Below the pieces are notes generated by a model. It was not told where the DNA came from. It did not search any database and worked only from the letters and a program-made list of their open reading frames with translations. From NCBI GenBank assembly GCA_014169315.1, contig AP022133.1, forward strand, positions 2,232,001-2,296,000: a DNA stretch of 64,000 nucleotides. The letters are read 5' to 3'. The DNA comes from Enterobacter cloacae. GTDB taxonomy: Bacteria > Pseudomonadota > Gammaproteobacteria > Enterobacterales > Enterobacteriaceae. Positions 43,644-52,941 of this stretch are shown here, in pieces. Every line of letters starts with the position of its first letter. Position 1 is the stretch's first letter. Both the position numbers and the translations under genes were made by a program.

Positions 43644-46633
43644 TTCAGGTATACGCTCCCGCTGTCGATCCAGTAGTGGCTGCCGCTATGACGGCGATCG
43701 GCCAGAGTATTCAGTTTAAAGGTCAATGCGTCCGGCGGAACCGGCGTGCCGTCCTGCAGCCAGGCCTCGCTCAGCTCAAAGGATTCCGGCCCTTCATGTT
43801 TGCTGCCCCCGCACAGTTTCAGTCGTACGTTCAGCACGCCGTCGCCTGCAATCGCTTTTGCCAGTTCAGCCGAGTTGATGCTCAGGGTATACAGCGGCGT
43901 CGCTGGCCAGCGTGCATTCGCCAGTTGGCGGAAGCCGAGCGTTACATTACCGCGCAGCGGGAAATGCAGACGGGCGTCCAGCTTAGCGCCTGGCTTATCA
44001 AGGTCGATGTCCTGATACCAGACGTTCTCCTCACGCAGCGTATTGACCGTGTTATCCAACACGCCCAGATAACGCACGGTAGAGTAGGCACCAATGTCGG
44101 CGGCCTTAAAGTTAAAACGCGGCAGACGCAGGTCGAGCGCCAGGCTGCACAGCATGGCCCCCACGGCGGCGGTTGATTTCGGGTTGCCAATGCGTCCTTG
44201 CTGACTGAAGGGATACCACTCATGTACCCGATACTTGTCCAGCCAGACGATGCGGTTGACCGGCACAGGCTGAAGGTGGCGAATTAACGCCTGGACGCCA
44301 GGCAGGCAGCCAGGACGACCGGTAATCAGCAAAATATCGCAGCCATAGTGGGAAATTGCCTCGCACACCGCATGGAGCGGGGCGGCCAGCGTGAACTGAC
44401 CGCCCAGCATCGCATCCTGCATTTCACGGAAACTCACATGCAGCGGAACGGCGAACAGGTCAAAGGCTTCTGAACCGGCAGGCAAGGCATGATCGATCGC
44501 CTGCTGCAGGTAATTCATGACGTTACGGGTTGGTTTCTGCGGGAGTAAGTCACCAATAGTGGCATGTAAACCGGCCAGCGGATCGTCAATATCGCTCGAC
44601 TCCCATGCGGCCAGAATGGCATGACCAATCGGCATAAAGAGCTGAAGCGCCGTTTGCTGGCGCAATACCGCCTGGGTATCAATGCGCCCGGAGTCACCGA
44701 ACAGCGATGCCATCAACAGAGACGCATCCGCCATGCCGGATTTTTGCAGTTGAGTTTGCAGGGCTGGCAACACATAGCGCTGGATCACATCCAGCAGGGT
44801 GTCGTCCCCTGCCACTTTAAACCCTTCGCGGAACAGGAGTTGTGGGGTGATCTTAACGTTATTACCGGAGCCATCATCAAGCTGATAGTGCGTAATCGCC
44901 ATATCCGTTGTGCCCCCACCGATATCAATAGAGGCAACGCGCAGTGAACGTCCTGGCTGAGCACCCGGTTCAGATTCACGATCCGGGCGGGCGAGGGAGG
45001 CGAAGAATGCTTCCGTCTGGCCGCCGAAATGGGAGATGGCTTCGTTGTACAGCCAGACCAGTTGACCGCAGCTGGCTTCATCCCACTCCATTTGAATTTC
45101 AGGCACCGGCACCACGCTTTTTTCCTGCTGTTTGCGGCTGGCAAAATCTTCATCCTGCGGGTGCCAGCCCATCGCTTTCCAGACGATGGCAATCGCTTCA
45201 AACATGCGGCGACGGAAGATCTCGCGCTCCTGTTTCGGCATGGCCGATGGCAGGGTGAGGATCAGCGTACGTATCTGGCGCGGAGAAGCCGGGAAACCCA
45301 GCCGTAAGCGCGTAGCCACGCTGTTGATCTGCCCCAGCGCTTGCGCCAGCAGTTCACACAACATGTGCGTCATCAGTGTGCTACGGCTGTACTGCGGTGA
45401 GAACACCGGCAGCCGCTCATCCTGCGGCAGCGTGAAGAGCGGCTCACCGTCGTCGTTCATCAGGTTCATCAGCGGGAACGCGGTTGCCAGCGGTTCTCGC
45501 TGGGTCTTGCTGTTCATCTGGCTAAAGCGCCAGTCCTGCACCACCGGGGTTTCATCCCACAGGTAACGACGCGGGCTGGAGATGCCGCTGTTGCCTTCAG
45601 TTCCCAGACGCTGCATCGCCAGTTTGCGCGCTTCGTCGCCCACGCGAACAATAGACGGCCAGACGAACGCATCTTCACGGCCACTTTCCACTGAGAAATG
45701 CTGCTTGCCAAAACGCGCTTCTGAAAATTCCAGACGGCTGGTGAACAGCGGTTCATTCAGGAATTGCGGCTCACTTAACGAGCGCACCTGCAGCTCGGCG
45801 GTCTGGCGCAGGCCATCGTTGGCATCGCCGTGATCTTCAATGATCACGCCGCAGGTATGGGTGTTCCCCACGTCGAGGATCAGGTCAACCGGAATAGCTG
45901 GCGTACTGAGCGTGTGGGTGACGAATTTCACTTCCGGTACGGTGAGCTGTTCACCCAGCATGGTCAGCAGGTTGAGCCAGTGTGCCTGATACTCAAAACT
46001 GCGCAGCGCCTGGTGCAGGTCACGTTCGGCGCGGTTTTCAACACCTGCAGCAAACTGGGTAAACGCCTCGCGCAACCAGCCATCAATCCAGGTCTGATCG
46101 AGGAAACTTTCCACTTCGTCGTCTCGCCAGGCCAGTGCGAAGCGGGTACCGTTCAGAATATCGTTTTCGACCGGGGACAATGCAGAGGTGGCATGAGCCG
46201 CAATCTGGCTATCGAGTGCGAGGGTGACGCGGTGCGTATTGCCTGCCGCGTCGGGTGCATCCAGCTTACGCACCTGAACGCGTGCCCAGTTATCCGGGCC
46301 GTCAACAAAGGTGCGCGGCGGGTTGAAACGCAGGAATGGCACAGGGAGCCAGATGCCATCCAGCACCGTGAGCGACTGATGCAGTGCAATGGTCGTCTCG
46401 GGTTTCACCACTTCAGGCTGACCGCCGCCTGTCACCGGGAGCGTATAACGACCGTTGACCAGGTCGAAATCGAGACGCAGGAGTGGGCCATTGGCGGTTT
46501 TACGTACGAAACGCCCGTTGCTGGCGGTGTCCTGCGGCGTCAGGCCGAAATCGAGGAATTGCACGCCGCTGTTGGCAATAAGCGTGACGCTCTGTTTATA
46601 GTCGCAAAGATTTACCAGCATAGGGTCAGGCAC
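43640..46633 (-). CDS. srfB: SrfB-like protein with Hsp70/actin-like ATPase motifs
   Basis: A 997-residue protein of the SrfB family. I see the phosphate motifs of the actin/Hsp70 superfamily: DVGNTHTCGVIIED at 254-267 (phosphate 1) and DIGGGTTDMAI at 570-580 (phosphate 2). LILTLPSAMPKQERE near 457 resembles the Hsp70 connecting strand, and LLITGRPGCLPGVQALI resembles the adenosine motif. About 240 residues precede the ATPase core and may form a beta-rich domain. It overlaps srfA by eight bases and srfC by four, so the three are translated together. It may be an ATP-driven chaperone or scaffold (inference). Confidence 0.88.
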   Translation of the reverse strand: MPDPMLVNLCDYKQSVTLIANSGVQFLDFGLTPQDTASNGRFVRKTANGPLLRLDFDLVNGRYTLPVTGGGQPEVVKPETTIALHQSLTVLDGIWLPVPFLRFNPPRTFVDGPDNWARVQVRKLDAPDAAGNTHRVTLALDSQIAAHATSALSPVENDILNGTRFALAWRDDEVESFLDQTWIDGWLREAFTQFAAGVENRAERDLHQALRSFEYQAHWLNLLTMLGEQLTVPEVKFVTHTLSTPAIPVDLILDVGNTHTCGVIIEDHGDANDGLRQTAELQVRSLSEPQFLNEPLFTSRLEFSEARFGKQHFSVESGREDAFVWPSIVRVGDEARKLAMQRLGTEGNSGISSPRRYLWDETPVVQDWRFSQMNSKTQREPLATAFPLMNLMNDDGEPLFTLPQDERLPVFSPQYSRSTLMTHMLCELLAQALGQINSVATRLRLGFPASPRQIRTLILTLPSAMPKQEREIFRRRMFEAIAIVWKAMGWHPQDEDFASRKQQEKSVVPVPEIQMEWDEASCGQLVWLYNEAISHFGGQTEAFFASLARPDRESEPGAQPGRSLRVASIDIGGGTTDMAITHYQLDDGSGNNVKITPQLLFREGFKVAGDDTLLDVIQRYVLPALQTQLQKSGMADASLLMASLFGDSGRIDTQAVLRQQTALQLFMPIGHAILAAWESSDIDDPLAGLHATIGDLLPQKPTRNVMNYLQQAIDHALPAGSEAFDLFAVPLHVSFREMQDAMLGGQFTLAAPLHAVCEAISHYGCDILLITGRPGCLPGVQALIRHLQPVPVNRIVWLDKYRVHEWYPFSQQGRIGNPKSTAAVGAMLCSLALDLRLPRFNFKAADIGAYSTVRYLGVLDNTVNTLREENVWYQDIDLDKPGAKLDARLHFPLRGNVTLGFRQLANARWPATPLYTLSINSAELAKAIAGDGVLNVRLKLCGGSKHEGPESFELSEAWLQDGTPVPPDALTFKLNTLADRRHSGSHYWIDSGSVYLK

Positions 46634-47972
46634 CTGCTTTCTTGAACGTCAGTGGAACGACGGTTTTTGCATCATAACGGGCATTACATGTGGCGACATC
46701 GCTGGTACCTGCTTTGCAGGCGATTTCCGGCATCGGGTAGCGAGAACCGTCTGTGCAGCGTGCAGTGCCGCGGCTTTTAATCATCAGCTCACCATTGCTG
46801 TGCAGCCCGGAGAACACCTCCACACGGCAGACAACATTATCGCCATGCACGACACGGGCGAGGCCTTTATTGTTCTGGATCTGGTAGCGCAGTGACGGCG
46901 GTTTGCCGGTCACCGGATCTTTCACATCCAGGATCGCGCGCCAGGTTCCATTCAGGAAGCGCGTCGACCCCGCTTTAACCTGGTTTGACTCCATTACCAG
47001 CGCATCTTTAGGGATAGCGGTAATCACCACCGGTGCAGGCTCTGGTGTGGGTGCAGGTTCTTTCACTTTACTCGCCAGCACTTCAGCCTGATGAAGGGGT
47101 AATTTCATTGCCAGCGGCTCCACCGCTTTAATCGGTTTTGGTGCAATCTCAACAGGAACAAGGGCCGGTGCAGGTGTGGGTTCTGCAGATGGAACCTGTT
47201 TTGGCCACAGCAGCGGTGCAGCAATTGCAGCAACAATCACGGCAGCAACCGGCAGTGCCCAAAGGGGGACACGGCGTTTTTGGGCTACGACCACAGAAGC
47301 GGGGACTGGCTCTTCAACCGGTGGCACAACGACCGGGACAGGCTCTGGTTCATACAGCTCTTCCGGCGTGATGCGTACAACGGTTGTCGGTGAGACAAGC
47401 GGCTCATCGGCCTGTTCAAAGGTGATGATCGGAGCCGGTTCTGGTTCTGGTTCAGGGTCTTCAATGACAACGGGAGCAGGCTCAGGGATCAGCGATTCAC
47501 GCAGGCATGCGAGCACATCGTCGCGCGCATTTTCGTTCAGATTAACAAAACCCCAGAAGCAAATGACCGGCTTCCCCTCAACCAGGTACAGGAAGTTTTC
47601 GTTCGGGAACTGGAAGGTTTTTGACAGCAGGGAACCGAAAAGTTGCTGTGCCGTTTTAGGCGACTGGAGGCATTTTTTACTCAGCGATTCGACGCTGGCA
47701 AGGGTATTTTCCAGATAGCGCAGGGCGCGAAAACGGGCGTCCTCGTCGGCGGCTTTCCAGCTGCTTACGGTGCCATCAACAGGTGAATACCAGTCAACAC
47801 GATCGCCACCATCGTTTACCTGTGGAATGGCCAGACAATCAACAATGGCCTGTTGTTTGCGCAACCGGAGCGCTTCACGAATTTGCAACGCTGATTCAAA
47901 AACGGCCTGTCCGCCGCCGCCAACGGCCTGAAAATCATCCAGATTACCGCTGCGTAAAAGAGTTTTTGCCAC
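46626..47972 (-). CDS. srfA: SrfA-like membrane protein
   Basis: A 448-residue protein, first gene of srfABC. A cytoplasmic N-terminal part (1-160) is followed by a Pro/Glu/Val-rich stretch (162-230, including EDPEPEPEPAP) and one transmembrane helix (236-256, PLWALPVAAVIVAAIAAPLLW). After it comes another Pro-rich linker and a C-terminal beta-rich domain with cysteines (VVCRVEVF, ARCTDGS, IACKAG, TCNARYD) likely to be periplasmic and disulfide-bonded. It could couple an outside signal to the SrfB/SrfC partners (inference). Confidence 0.85.
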   Translation of the reverse strand: MAKTLLRSGNLDDFQAVGGGGQAVFESALQIREALRLRKQQAIVDCLAIPQVNDGGDRVDWYSPVDGTVSSWKAADEDARFRALRYLENTLASVESLSKKCLQSPKTAQQLFGSLLSKTFQFPNENFLYLVEGKPVICFWGFVNLNENARDDVLACLRESLIPEPAPVVIEDPEPEPEPAPIITFEQADEPLVSPTTVVRITPEELYEPEPVPVVVPPVEEPVPASVVVAQKRRVPLWALPVAAVIVAAIAAPLLWPKQVPSAEPTPAPALVPVEIAPKPIKAVEPLAMKLPLHQAEVLASKVKEPAPTPEPAPVVITAIPKDALVMESNQVKAGSTRFLNGTWRAILDVKDPVTGKPPSLRYQIQNNKGLARVVHGDNVVCRVEVFSGLHSNGELMIKSRGTARCTDGSRYPMPEIACKAGTSDVATCNARYDAKTVVPLTFKKAGA

Positions 47973-48254
47973 GATTTGTTCCCATTTACTTCTTCACACC
48001 GTTACTTTAACGAAATCGGGGGGCAAGCAAACGGAGGAGGAGACGCCAAAAGCGCCGATTTCTTGTGGCATTGATCGTGACGGTTGTGCTTGACGGATAA
48101 TGACACTTAAGGCAAATCGATGTTCATGTGCTGACTGCAAAAACAGCGAAAAACGAGATTTTAGAATAACCTGATAGTGTTTTGTTATTTGTCAGGCCAT
48201 AACGGCTATGCTGTTATTACTGTCCGATATAATAAAACTGAAAGGGTTATAATC

Positions 48255-49853
48255 ATGTCTACAGGGAAAACGCTGCTCGCCCTTGCGCTGAGCACTCTTT
48301 TACCGGCAGGTGCCGCATGGGCGGCGAACAATGACACCATTATTTACTGCTCTGAAGCTTCACCGGAGTCGTTTAACCCGCAGATCGCCAGTTCTGGCCC
48401 TTCGTTCGTGGCCAGCTCTCAGGTGCTGTATAACCGCCTGATCAATTTCGACCCGGTGAAAAATACCCCGGTTCCGTCCCTGGCGGAGTCATGGACTATT
48501 TCACCTGATGGTAAGACCTATACCTTTACGCTGCGTAAAGGGGTCAAATTCAACAGCAACAAATACTTCAAACCAACCCGCGATTTTAATGCCGATGACG
48601 TTATTTTCTCCGTCATGCGTCAGAAAGACCCTAAGCACCCGTATCACAATGTTTCACAGGGCAACTACGAGTACTTTAACGATGTAGGCCTGGATAAACT
48701 GATTCAGGATGTCAAAAAGGTCGATGATTATCACGTCCAGTTCACCCTGAGCGAACCGAACGCCGCTTTCCTGGCCGACTGGGGGATGGATTTTGCCTCT
48801 ATTCTGTCAGCCGAATATGCCGACGCGATGCTGAAAAAAGGGACGCCTGAGAACGTCGACACCTGGCCAATTGGCACCGGGCCTTATGTCCTGCAACAGT
48901 ACAAAGTGGATTCGCTTATCCGCTACGTTGCTAACCCGAACTACTGGGATGGTGCGGTACCGACTAAACACCTGATCTTCTCCATCACGCCAAATGTGGA
49001 AACGCGTCTGGCGAAACTGCAAACTAATGAATGTCAGATCATTCCTGCGCCGTCGCCAGTGCAGTTTGATGTGATTAAGAGCAATAAAAACCTGACGCTG
49101 CATTCTGTGGATGCACTGAACGTGGGTTACCTGGCGTTTAATACCGAGAAAAAACCGTTTGATAACGTGCTGGTTCGCCAGGCACTTAACTACGCAACGG
49201 ACAAAAAGGCCATCGTAAACGCGGTCTTTATGGGCTCCGGTACGGTAGCAAAATCGCCGATCCCACCGAATATGTTGGGCTTTAATAAAGAACTGAAGGA
49301 TTACAGCTACGTTCCTGAAAAAGCAAAGGTATTATTGAAACAGGCCGGGCTGGAGAAGGGCGCGGAAGTGACATTGTGGTCAATGCCGGTGCAGCGCCCG
49401 TATAACCCGAATTCACGCCGTATTGTGGAGATGATCCAGGCCGACTGGGCAAAAGTGGGCGTGAAGGCCAAAATTGTCTCTTACGAATGGGGCGAGTACC
49501 TTTCCGGTATGCGTAAAGGTGAACATGACTCCGCCCTGTTTGGCTGGATGTCTGACAACGGTGACCCGGATAACTTTGCTGACGTGCTGCTGGGTTGTAA
49601 CAGCATCAAAACCGGATCAAATGCCGCACGCTGGTGCGATAAAGGTTATGATTCCCTGGTGCAGAAAGCCAAACTGACCAGTAACCCGGGTGAACGTGCG
49701 AAGCTCTACAGCCAGGCGCAGGAAATTTTCTACCAGCAAGCGCCGTGGATTGCGCTGGCAAACGGGAAAACGTTCTATGCCACCCGCAGCAACATCACGG
49801 GGTACAGCGTGAGTCTGATGGGCAGTGATTTCTCGAAAGCGAAATTAAACTAA
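48255..49853 (+). CDS. Peptide-type ABC transporter substrate-binding protein (DppA-like)
   Basis: A 532-residue family 5 solute-binding protein with a signal peptide (LLALALSTLLPAGAAWA-ANND). It resembles DppA: YCSEASPESFNPQ, LRKGVKFNSNKYFKPTRDFNADDV, GWMSDNGDPDNFADVLLGC and ARWCDKGYD (two cysteines probably disulfide-bonded, as in DppA). The start at 48255 follows AAAGGG; the upstream ATG at 48177 would break the signal peptide. No permease or ATPase genes adjoin it, so it probably delivers substrate to a permease encoded elsewhere, such as Dpp. A REP-like element follows. Confidence 0.9.
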   Translation: MSTGKTLLALALSTLLPAGAAWAANNDTIIYCSEASPESFNPQIASSGPSFVASSQVLYNRLINFDPVKNTPVPSLAESWTISPDGKTYTFTLRKGVKFNSNKYFKPTRDFNADDVIFSVMRQKDPKHPYHNVSQGNYEYFNDVGLDKLIQDVKKVDDYHVQFTLSEPNAAFLADWGMDFASILSAEYADAMLKKGTPENVDTWPIGTGPYVLQQYKVDSLIRYVANPNYWDGAVPTKHLIFSITPNVETRLAKLQTNECQIIPAPSPVQFDVIKSNKNLTLHSVDALNVGYLAFNTEKKPFDNVLVRQALNYATDKKAIVNAVFMGSGTVAKSPIPPNMLGFNKELKDYSYVPEKAKVLLKQAGLEKGAEVTLWSMPVQRPYNPNSRRIVEMIQADWAKVGVKAKIVSYEWGEYLSGMRKGEHDSALFGWMSDNGDPDNFADVLLGCNSIKTGSNAARWCDKGYDSLVQKAKLTSNPGERAKLYSQAQEIFYQQAPWIALANGKTFYATRSNITGYSVSLMGSDFSKAKLN

Positions 49854-49863
49854 GTGCATCAAA

Positions 49864-49891
49864 TGCCCGGTAAGCGCAGTGCCGCCGGGCA
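49864..49891. repeat. REP-like extragenic palindrome
   Basis: TGCCCGG-TAAGCGCAGTGCCG-CCGGGC, the pattern of enterobacterial REP/PU sequences (GCCGGG stems with GCGC core), ten bases after the binding-protein stop. Confidence 0.6.
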
Positions 49892-49907
49892 ATTACAAGG
49901 AGTGACA

Positions 49908-50141
49908 ATGTCACATTTAAATGAAGTCATCGCCCGTGTGGATGCGGCTATCGAAGAGTGTGTGATTACCCACATGAATGAATTGCTTATTGTATTAAGC
50001 GAGGATGCTGAGCTGAGCCGCGAAGATCGCTATACCCAGCAACAGCGTCTGCGTACCACGATTGCGCATCACGGTAAGCAGCATAAAGAAGAGATGGAAG
50101 CACGCCACGAGAATCTGACCAAAGGTGGTACCATCCTGTAA
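49908..50141 (+). CDS. ydcY: YdcY (DUF2526)
   Basis: A 77-residue soluble alpha-helical protein nearly identical to E. coli YdcY (SHLNEVIARVDAAIEECVI, ending NLTKGGTIL). Start at 49908 with AAGGAG upstream. Function unknown. Convergent with ydcZ, three bases apart. In K-12 ydcY-ydcZ-mnaT lie together as here. Confidence 0.94.
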   Translation: MSHLNEVIARVDAAIEECVITHMNELLIVLSEDAELSREDRYTQQQRLRTTIAHHGKQHKEEMEARHENLTKGGTIL

Positions 50142-50144
50142 CGG

Positions 50145-50594
50145 TCAAAACTGGCGTCGTGCCACCAGCCATGCCCCGATGACCAGCATCACTGCGCCAC
50201 AAACAGGGCCGACCAGTGCGCGCAGCGGAATGCCATTGCTTTTTAGCACATCCATCACCAGGCCGCCAATCAGCTGGCTTGCCACCAGCACGGCGATGGT
50301 TGTCGCTGCACCAACGTTCTGATAGCCGCTGATGCTGGCAAAAACGAAAAACGACCCTAGCAGCCCAGGGATCAGCGTCCACCAGCGTACCGCCGAGGCC
50401 AGCTCGCTGAAGCCGGCGATACCTTGTCTGAGCAGCAAAATGCTGACAAACAGCACAATACCCACCAGTGAATTCAACAGCATCGCGATAAGGATGGTGG
50501 AGGAGGACTGTGTGATGCGCACCATCAGGGTGTTTTGCACCACCAGGCCAATACCCGCCGCCACCAGAAAAGCCAGCGTCAGTGATTGATTCAT
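50145..50594 (-). CDS. ydcZ: YdcZ, inner membrane DMT-like protein (DUF606)
   Basis: A 149-residue protein with five predicted helices (LTLAFLVAAGIGLVVQNTLM, TILIAMLLNSLVGIVLFVSI, and AATTIAVLVASQLIGGLVMD among them). It belongs to the DMT/DUF606 small transporter-like family. It overlaps the end of mnaT by one base (stop/start), implying co-transcription. Substrate unknown. Confidence 0.93.
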   Translation of the reverse strand: MNQSLTLAFLVAAGIGLVVQNTLMVRITQSSSTILIAMLLNSLVGIVLFVSILLLRQGIAGFSELASAVRWWTLIPGLLGSFFVFASISGYQNVGAATTIAVLVASQLIGGLVMDVLKSNGIPLRALVGPVCGAVMLVIGAWLVARRQF

Positions 50595-51109
50595 TAAATA
50601 GCATCCGGATCGCTGCGCTCATCAAGCTGCAGCTGCATGAAGGTTAAATCCAGCCAGCGACCAAACTTGGTGCCCACCTGCGGCATTTGGCCTGTTGTCA
50701 CAAAACCGAGCGTCTCATGGAGATGGATCGAGGCATGGTTTTGCGCTTCAATGCCGGCCACCATAACGTGTTTGCCGATCTTGCGGGCTTCGATAATCAA
50801 CGCTTTCATTAACGTCCGGCCAATCCCTTTCCCCTGATGGCCAGGGTGGACGTAGACTGAGTGCTCTACCGTATGACGAAAGCCGTCAAAGGCTCGCCAG
50901 TCACCGAAGGAGGCATACCCGGTAATTGTGCCATCCTCTTCACTCACCAGTACCGGATATCCTGCGAAAGTCCGCGCCTCGAACCATGCGATACGGTTAT
51001 CGGTATCGACGGTTTTATCGTTCCAGATAGCGGCAGTATGCAACACCGCGTGGTTGTAGATTTCACCAATCGCGGCGCAATCTTCTTTGCTGGCATGACG
51101 AACGATCAT
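50594..51109 (-). CDS. mnaT: MnaT (YncA), L-amino acid N-acyltransferase
   Basis: GNAT acetyltransferase of 171 residues. In E. coli MnaT acetylates methionine sulfone/sulfoximine and related L-amino acids. The acetyl-CoA pyrophosphate loop is HPGHQGKGIGRTLM; the substrate end has VGTKFGRWLDLTFMQLQLDE. ydcZ follows with coupled translation. It is divergent from an XRE-cupin regulator, and the interval carries repeated palindromes that suggest shared control. Confidence 0.94.
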   Translation of the reverse strand: MIVRHASKEDCAAIGEIYNHAVLHTAAIWNDKTVDTDNRIAWFEARTFAGYPVLVSEEDGTITGYASFGDWRAFDGFRHTVEHSVYVHPGHQGKGIGRTLMKALIIEARKIGKHVMVAGIEAQNHASIHLHETLGFVTTGQMPQVGTKFGRWLDLTFMQLQLDERSDPDAI

Positions 51110-51133
51110 GGTTGAACCTCAGAATGTGTTGTT

Positions 51134-51252
51134 CACTATAGTATTACGATGTAGCTACGATATTACACAATAGTGTCGCCAGCGTGCTATGGCTTAAGTC
51201 ATATTTTTTTGTGATGGGACGCCATTGAAATACCGTTCATACACTATAGTAT
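51134..51252. promoter_or_regulatory. Repeated CACTATAGTAT palindromes between mnaT and the XRE-cupin gene
   Basis: The 11-base sequence CACTATAGTAT occurs at 51134-51144, about 25 bp upstream of mnaT, and again at 51242-51252, just before the regulator start. Its core ACTATAGT is a perfect palindrome. A related CACAATAGTG lies at about 51166-51175. These are good candidates for operators of the divergent XRE-cupin regulator. Confidence 0.6.
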
Positions 51253-51258
51253 GACGTC

Positions 51259-51834
51259 ATGAACATGATGACAGATACGATGAATCAACGGATTAGCGCC
51301 CGAATTCGCATTGAACGTGAATCGCGCGGATGGTCGCTGAGCGAGCTTGCTGAGCGGGCAAGCGTGTCTCGCGCGATGATCCATAAAATTGAACGTGGGG
51401 ACAGTAGCCCGACGGCGACCTTGCTTGCCCGGCTATCGGGTGCTTTTGGCATCAGCATGTCCACCCTGATCGCGAGAGCCGAGATGCAGGAAGGGAAGTT
51501 GCTGCGCCTGGCAAATCAGCCCGTCTGGCGTGACCCGCAAACGCACTATCTGCGCCGCCACGTTTCACCGCGTACTGACCTGCCTATTGATCTTGTCCAG
51601 GTTGAGCTGCCCGCGGGTAGCGATGTCCCGATGCCAGCCTCTTCCTATGCACTGGCACGCCAGCTTATCTGGCTCCAGTCCGGTGAGCTGGTGTTTCTGG
51701 AGGGCGATACCCGCCACGAAATGAAAGCGGGTGATTGCCTGGAGCTGGGGCCGCCAAATGACTGCCGGTTTATCAACGAAACAAACGAGTCCTGCGTTTA
51801 TCTGGTTGTGCGACTTAACCAGTCTGGCTCGTGA
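51259..51834 (+). CDS. XRE-cupin transcriptional regulator
   Basis: A 191-residue regulator: N-terminal helix-turn-helix (about 10-65, RIERESRGWSLSELAERASVSRAMIHKIERGDSSPT) and a C-terminal cupin domain (about 110-185, QLIWLQSGELVFLEGDTRHEMKAGDCLELGPPNDCRF). Such proteins sense small ligands and often control neighbouring catabolic or acetyltransferase genes. Start uncertain: ATGs at 51259, 51268 and 51280 are in frame and none has a good ribosome site. Divergent from mnaT. In K-12 this place holds other genes. Confidence 0.85.
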   Translation: MNMMTDTMNQRISARIRIERESRGWSLSELAERASVSRAMIHKIERGDSSPTATLLARLSGAFGISMSTLIARAEMQEGKLLRLANQPVWRDPQTHYLRRHVSPRTDLPIDLVQVELPAGSDVPMPASSYALARQLIWLQSGELVFLEGDTRHEMKAGDCLELGPPNDCRFINETNESCVYLVVRLNQSGS

Positions 51835-52126
51835 TCGCAGGTCCGGATTATGGCTACCGGATAACCAATAATAAGAGGAGGGTGGAATTTCCCGCCATAA
51901 TAATTTGTGAAGATACGATGTATTGTCTTTAATTAAACCAGCATCGCTTTTTACGCCATCAGCATAGATGAGCCAGAAGCGACAAAAATGATGGTTTCCA
52001 GTATTTGGTTTTTTATATGCACTTCCCAGCACCAGGCAGGCATAACGATACAGGATATATCGAACCGGCGTCATTTTTTAAGCTGACGCTGAAAATAGCA
52101 TTTTGTTTTGGCTACGGGAATTGAAC

Positions 52127-52795
52127 ATGCATAACTTAGAAAATTTAGAAAAAGCTCAGCGAATTAGTCTGACCATGCAAGTTGAGATCAGTTTGAAAGG
52201 GGCGTTAATTACGGGTTCACTAAAGCCTGGCGCGCGACTGATTACCAAAGAAATTGCCAATAAATTAGGCACCAGCATCACACCTGTCCGTGAGGCGCTT
52301 TTGCGCCTGGTTTCAGCAGGAGCGCTGCATGCCACACCGGCGCAGGCGTTTCTGGTGCCTGAAGTGACGCTGGATCGCTATAACGAAATTAACGCCATCA
52401 GAAAACAGCTTGAACCGATGGCGGTTGCTGCAGCCTGTCGGCATATGTCAGACAGTAAGCTGAGAACGCTGCGTGAACTGTCGGATGTGTTCCATGAAGC
52501 GATGCAAATGGGAAATATTCAGAAAATGCTGCACGCTAACCACGTTTTTCGTTTTACGCTCTATCAGTATGCAGAAATGCCCACGCTTAGTACATTAATT
52601 GAGCAATTATGGGTGCGCATTGGCCCATGTATTAACTTTTTACACCGGGAGCAAAGTAACATAATTGATTCTCCTTATCATTATGCTGATTTACTTTCAG
52701 CCCTCGAACGCAGAGATGCTGATGCCAGCCAGACGGCAATAAATAATCTGATTGACGAAGGGCATTCTCTTATACAACGGCAATATTTTGGTTAG
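52127..52795 (+). CDS. mcbR: McbR-like GntR/FadR-family regulator
   Basis: A 222-residue regulator with a GntR winged helix (about 8-75; KPGARLITKEIANKLGTSITPVREALLRLVS) and an FCD ligand domain (EINAIRKQLEPMAVAAA, ending near HSLIQRQYFG). It is similar along its length to E. coli McbR/YncC (biofilm/colanic-acid-related regulator) but clearly diverged. Start at 52127 (MHNLENLEKAQRISL); an upstream ATG adds eight residues. The K-12 neighbour curA (yncB) is absent. The target may therefore differ from E. coli. Confidence 0.72.
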   Translation: MHNLENLEKAQRISLTMQVEISLKGALITGSLKPGARLITKEIANKLGTSITPVREALLRLVSAGALHATPAQAFLVPEVTLDRYNEINAIRKQLEPMAVAAACRHMSDSKLRTLRELSDVFHEAMQMGNIQKMLHANHVFRFTLYQYAEMPTLSTLIEQLWVRIGPCINFLHREQSNIIDSPYHYADLLSALERRDADASQTAINNLIDEGHSLIQRQYFG

Positions 52796-52902
52796 GGAAT
52801 GATTTAATCCAGGTTATATCTTTTCATTAAAATACCCACACCAGAAATAAGCCATTTTTTATATTTCAGAATGATAATTATTAACCAGCGATGGCGAAAT
52901 AT

Positions 52903-52939
52903 AAAAACACCCGGCAGCAATCCGCTACCGGGTGTTTTT
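52903..52939. terminator. Bidirectional terminator between mcbR and pqqU
   Basis: AAAACACCCGG and CCGGGTGTTTTT form a long stem with A run on the left and T run on the right, serving both convergent genes. Confidence 0.88.
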
Positions 52940-52941
52940 AC

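Noticed and set aside
47976..48254. Small RNA or operator between srfA and the binding-protein gene
   Set aside because: The interval has no convincing hairpin with T run and no repeated motif; it is left as an ordinary divergent promoter region.
51835..52126. Gene in the gap between the XRE-cupin gene and the mcbR-like gene
   Set aside because: The only open frame is antisense and continues into the cupin coding region; nothing with a ribosome site or recognisable sequence is present.
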